Assembly (NCBI RefSeq): GCF_037126465.1
Contig: NC_088201.1
Location: forward strand, 86,208,273 to 86,272,272
DNA: 64,000 nt
DNA from: Ornithodoros turicata
Lineage: Eukaryota; Arthropoda; Arachnida; Ixodida; Argasidae
Direction: 5' to 3'
Shown piece after piece: positions 61,028-64,000 of this stretch. The notes below the pieces were generated by a model. That model was given only the letters and a program-made list of their open reading frames with translations, was not told the origin of the DNA and ran no database searches. Position 1 is the stretch's first letter, and each line of letters starts with the position of its first letter. The translations under genes and the position numbers were made by a program.

Positions 61028-62114
61028 AAACAAGTTAGCAACACATTTCAATAGATACTGACGTCAGCTCCAAGAAAAGCAGTTGAATGCCCCACATTTT
61101 GGTAGCATAACTGTGGTATAATCCCACAATGTCTCACACGAAACAGTGAACAGCAGCAACAAAAGCTTGATTCATTACTTGCATGTATTTGAAAGCGTAC
61201 CGTTCATCATCAACACACAGTGCCGTTATCCAGAAAGCGTAACTCACGCGGCACGTATCCGCAATGTCCGACCAACGAACAGCCACGACTAAAAAAATCT
61301 TCGCTATCCAAGTCGGGTTCAAGGTAGGCCGGGCGCTCACTTGGGATTTTGACCACACGTGTCAAATCGAGCTCGCTGCGCTAGAAAGCTTCCAGCCGAG
61401 GAGGGTTTCTGAAGGCGTGGTTTCTGGAGGGACAATCCCAAAATTCGCGGTCACCCCCCAGCCGGCGCACTCCGTCACTATACTCAGCCGCTATGCGGGA
61501 AGCTGCCTTACAGGATGTTAATTCAATGGGAAACAGCGTTTATGCCAATTAACAGCAAAACAGAATAAAATTTTTAAGATGTCATCGCCTAATAGAGAAG
61601 AACACCATGTAAAGAACCCCTGGAGACATGAAAGGCACCAGCAGAATATAAGCCTAGTGCACCCTGGCCAAATGAATTTTAATGCATTGCGCCTATGGGG
61701 ATTCCGTCGATTTTTGCACATCGCCCATGTTTAGACTACGATTTTTCGACAAAGGCACTCAAATTCTGCAAATGTCATCGCCTATTTTCGTTCAGTACGT
61801 CCTCCAGGCCACATACCAACCACGGCACGATGTGTGAGTGTTAATCCTGATGCACCCAGGGCCTTCAAAGTTGCGACTCAGACAGGGTTCCCCTCCTAGG
61901 CGCTCGACGGACTAAGTCCCAGTATTATCGTAATAGGCATGCGCTGAGACTGTACGGCTGGTCTGAAGGAGTTCGAAACGAGAACTGTCATGTTTTCCAG
62001 AACTCGAAGTGGCTGACAGAACAGACAACTTTATTTTCAGTGAGTAATATAGAAATGATACCGTCTTGTATTTTATATCGCTTTTATATTAAACTATACA
62101 ACTTGATAAAACTG
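61028..62114. other. Unclassified DNA before the satellite
   Basis: ATGTCATCGCCTA occurs at 61579 and 61772, and GCACCCTGGCC / GCACCCAGGGCC at 61659 and 61852. Both pairs are 193 bp apart, hinting at an old two-copy tandem duplication with a period close to the neighbouring satellite. No gene recognised. Confidence 0.4.
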
Positions 62115-64000
62115 TCCATTTCGAGTGCCGTTTTGGAAGTGATTTTGTAAAACGCGACCTTTCAGGGTGCAACAGGAGAACAAGGTACGAGGCTCAAACC
62201 CCGTGATCGTACTTTCACATATACATACCTATATACATTACATTATATAATCAGCTTAGGATGATGAAATTCGCCATTTGGCCGTTTTGGAAGCGATTTT
62301 GTCAAACGCGACCTCTCAGGGAGCAACAGGGGAAGATACGGGGTTCTAACCCCGTGATCTTACTTTCACGTATACATATTATAATATCAGCTTAGGACAT
62401 CTGTAATATTAATTTTATATCAAATGATAATAAGCCCCGACGTTTACGAAATTGGCCACTTGGCCATTTCGAGTGCCGCTTTGGAAACGATTTTGTCAAA
62501 CGCGACCTCTCAGGGTGCAACAGGGGAACAACGTACGGGTTTAAACACCGTGATCATACTTTCACGTATACATATTACAAAATTAGTTTAGGACATTTTT
62601 AATATTTATATATCGAATGATATTGAGCCCCGAAGTTGACGAAATTAGCCATTTGGCCATTTCGAGTGCCGTTTTGGAAGCCATTTTGTCAAACCCGACC
62701 TCTCAGGGTGCAACAGGGGAACAATATACGGGGTTCAAACCTCGTGATCTTACTTTCACATATACATACTACAGAATCAGCTTAGGACATCTTTAATATT
62801 ATATTCATACCCAATGATATTAAGCCCCGAAGTTGACGAAATTCGCCACTTTGCCATTTCGAGTGCCGTTTTGGAAGCGATTTTGTCAAACGCGACCTCT
62901 CAGGGTGCAACAGGGGAACAAGATCACGGGGTAACCCCGTGATCTTACTTTCACATATACATATTACAAAATTAGCTTAGGACATCTCTAATATTATTTC
63001 TATATCAAATGATATTAAGCCCCGAAGTTGACGAAATTCGCCACTTTGCCATTTCGACTGCCGTTTTGGAAGCGATTTTGTCAAACCCGACCTCTCAGGG
63101 TGCAAAAGGGGAACAAGATACGGGGTTCAAACCTCGTGATCTTACTTTCACATATACATACTACAGAATCAGCTTAGGACATCTTTAATATTATATTCAT
63201 ATCCAATGATATTAAGCCCCGAAGTTGACGAAATTCGCCACTTTGCCATTTCGAGTGCCGTTTTGGAAGCGATTTTGTCAAACGCGACCTCTCAGGGTGC
63301 AACAGGGGAACAAGATACGGGGTTCAAACCCCGTGATCTTACTTTCACATATAGATATTACGAAATCAGCTTAGGACACCTTTAATATTATTTTTATATC
63401 AAATAATATTAAGCCTCGAAGTTGACGAAATTTGCTACTTGGCCATTTCGAGTGCCGTTTTGGAAGCGATTTTGTCAAACGCGACCTCTCAGGGTGCAAC
63501 AGGGGAACAAGATCACGGGGTAACCCCGTGATCTTACTTTCACATATACATATTACAAAATTAGCTTAGGACATCTCTAATATTATTTCTATATCAAATG
63601 ATATTAAGCCCCGAAGTTGACAAAATTCGCCACTTTGCCATTTCGAGTGCCGTTTTGGAAGCGATTTTGTCAAACGCGACCTCTCAGGGTACAACAGGGG
63701 AACAAGATACGGGGTTCAAACCCCGTGATCTTACTTTCACATATAGATATTACGAAATCAGCTTAGGACACCTTTAATATTATTTTTATATCAAATAATA
63801 TTAAGCCTCGAAGTTGACGAAATTTGCTACTTGGCCATTTCGAGTGCCGTTTTGGAAGCGATTTTGTCAAACGCGACCTCTCAGGGTACAACAGGGGAAC
63901 AAGGTACGGGGTTCAAACCCCGTGATCTTCCTTTCACGTATACATAGTACAAAATTAGCTTAGGACATCTTTAATAATATTGTTATATCGAATGATATTA
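62115..64000 (+). repeat. Tandem satellite, ~195-bp monomer, at least ten copies
   Basis: The anchor GCGACCTCTCAGGG (or one-base variants) has its central ACCT at 62157, 62311, 62505, 62698, 62895, 63090, 63287, 63484, 63679 and 63876. Spacing is 193-197 bp except the first (154, shortened). Each monomer holds TTTCGAGTGCCGTTTTGGAA, CAACAGGGGAACAAG, a hairpin ACGGGGTTCAAACCCCGT, and TAGCTTAGGACATCT. Copies at 62895 and 63484 share a variant where the hairpin is AAGATCACGGGG-TAA-CCCCGTGATCTT. The array continues past the window. Confidence 0.95.

Noticed and set aside
56782..64000. Search for the next peroxidase 2 exon (RVNE..P.LTS)
   Set aside because: No matching frame with splice sites was found; the exon is presumably beyond the window.
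1..64000. CRISPR arrays, bacterial operons, ribosome binding sites, rRNA and complete tRNA genes
   Set aside because: The intron-exon structure is eukaryotic; the only tRNA-like sequences are SINE heads and the satellite hairpin, and the tandem repeats are a satellite without spacers.

Overview
This 64 kb window reads as nuclear DNA of a large-genomed arthropod, most probably a chelicerate and plausibly an ixodid (hard) tick. Short exons with GT..AG borders sit in multi-kilobase introns full of transposons, and several repeats resemble ones I associate with tick genomes: a Penelope-like element, tRNA-headed SINEs, and foldback elements starting CAGGGTGTCCC. The species assignment is inference.

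The only recognisable host genes are two tandem paralogues on the + strand, both animal haem peroxidases (peroxinectin / chorion-peroxidase type). Peroxidase 1 has its last ten coding exons here (2556-34054); its 5' exons lie upstream of the window. Peroxidase 2 begins about 41832 with an 11-nt coding piece, followed by seven exons (42393-56781); its 3' half lies beyond the window. Every splice junction is in phase, and the three exons present in both copies share intron phase and nearly the same lengths (159/156, 102/102, 111/108 nt). Across the two genes the expected landmarks are visible: distal GQFLDHD (gene 2), the TSYIDGS calcium loop (both), the distal Arg and haem-linking Glu (RVNE, gene 1), the proximal-His segment YRIGHT (gene 1), IQRGRDHG (gene 1) and a secretion signal (gene 2).

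Layout: 1-0.85 kb Penelope-like remnant; 3.0-4.9 kb THAP + DDE transposase pseudogene; 6.7-8.1 kb two foldback MITEs; 8.9-13.1 kb Ty3/gypsy element with LTRs and perfect TSD; 16.1-17.8 kb nested foldbacks; 19.3-19.5 kb zinc-finger fragment; 20.7 kb hAT MITE; 23.2-26.3 kb 3-kb foldback containing further insertions; 30.4-31.3 kb foldback of a palindrome-rich family. All of these lie in or upstream of peroxidase 1 introns. The 34-41.8 kb intergenic region holds foldbacks and SINEs, one split by a hAT-like element. Peroxidase 2 introns carry hAT elements at 42.6, 46.0 and 50.2 kb with 8-bp TSDs, two SINEs with TSDs, and more foldbacks. From 62.1 kb to the window end there is a ~195-bp tandem satellite.

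The most striking observation is a hAT element (45950-47292, itself carrying a second hAT) whose 8-bp target duplication is the 3' splice site of the peroxidase 2 exon that carries the distal histidine. The insertion copied the acceptor, leaving the old one 1.35 kb upstream and the working one against transposon sequence.
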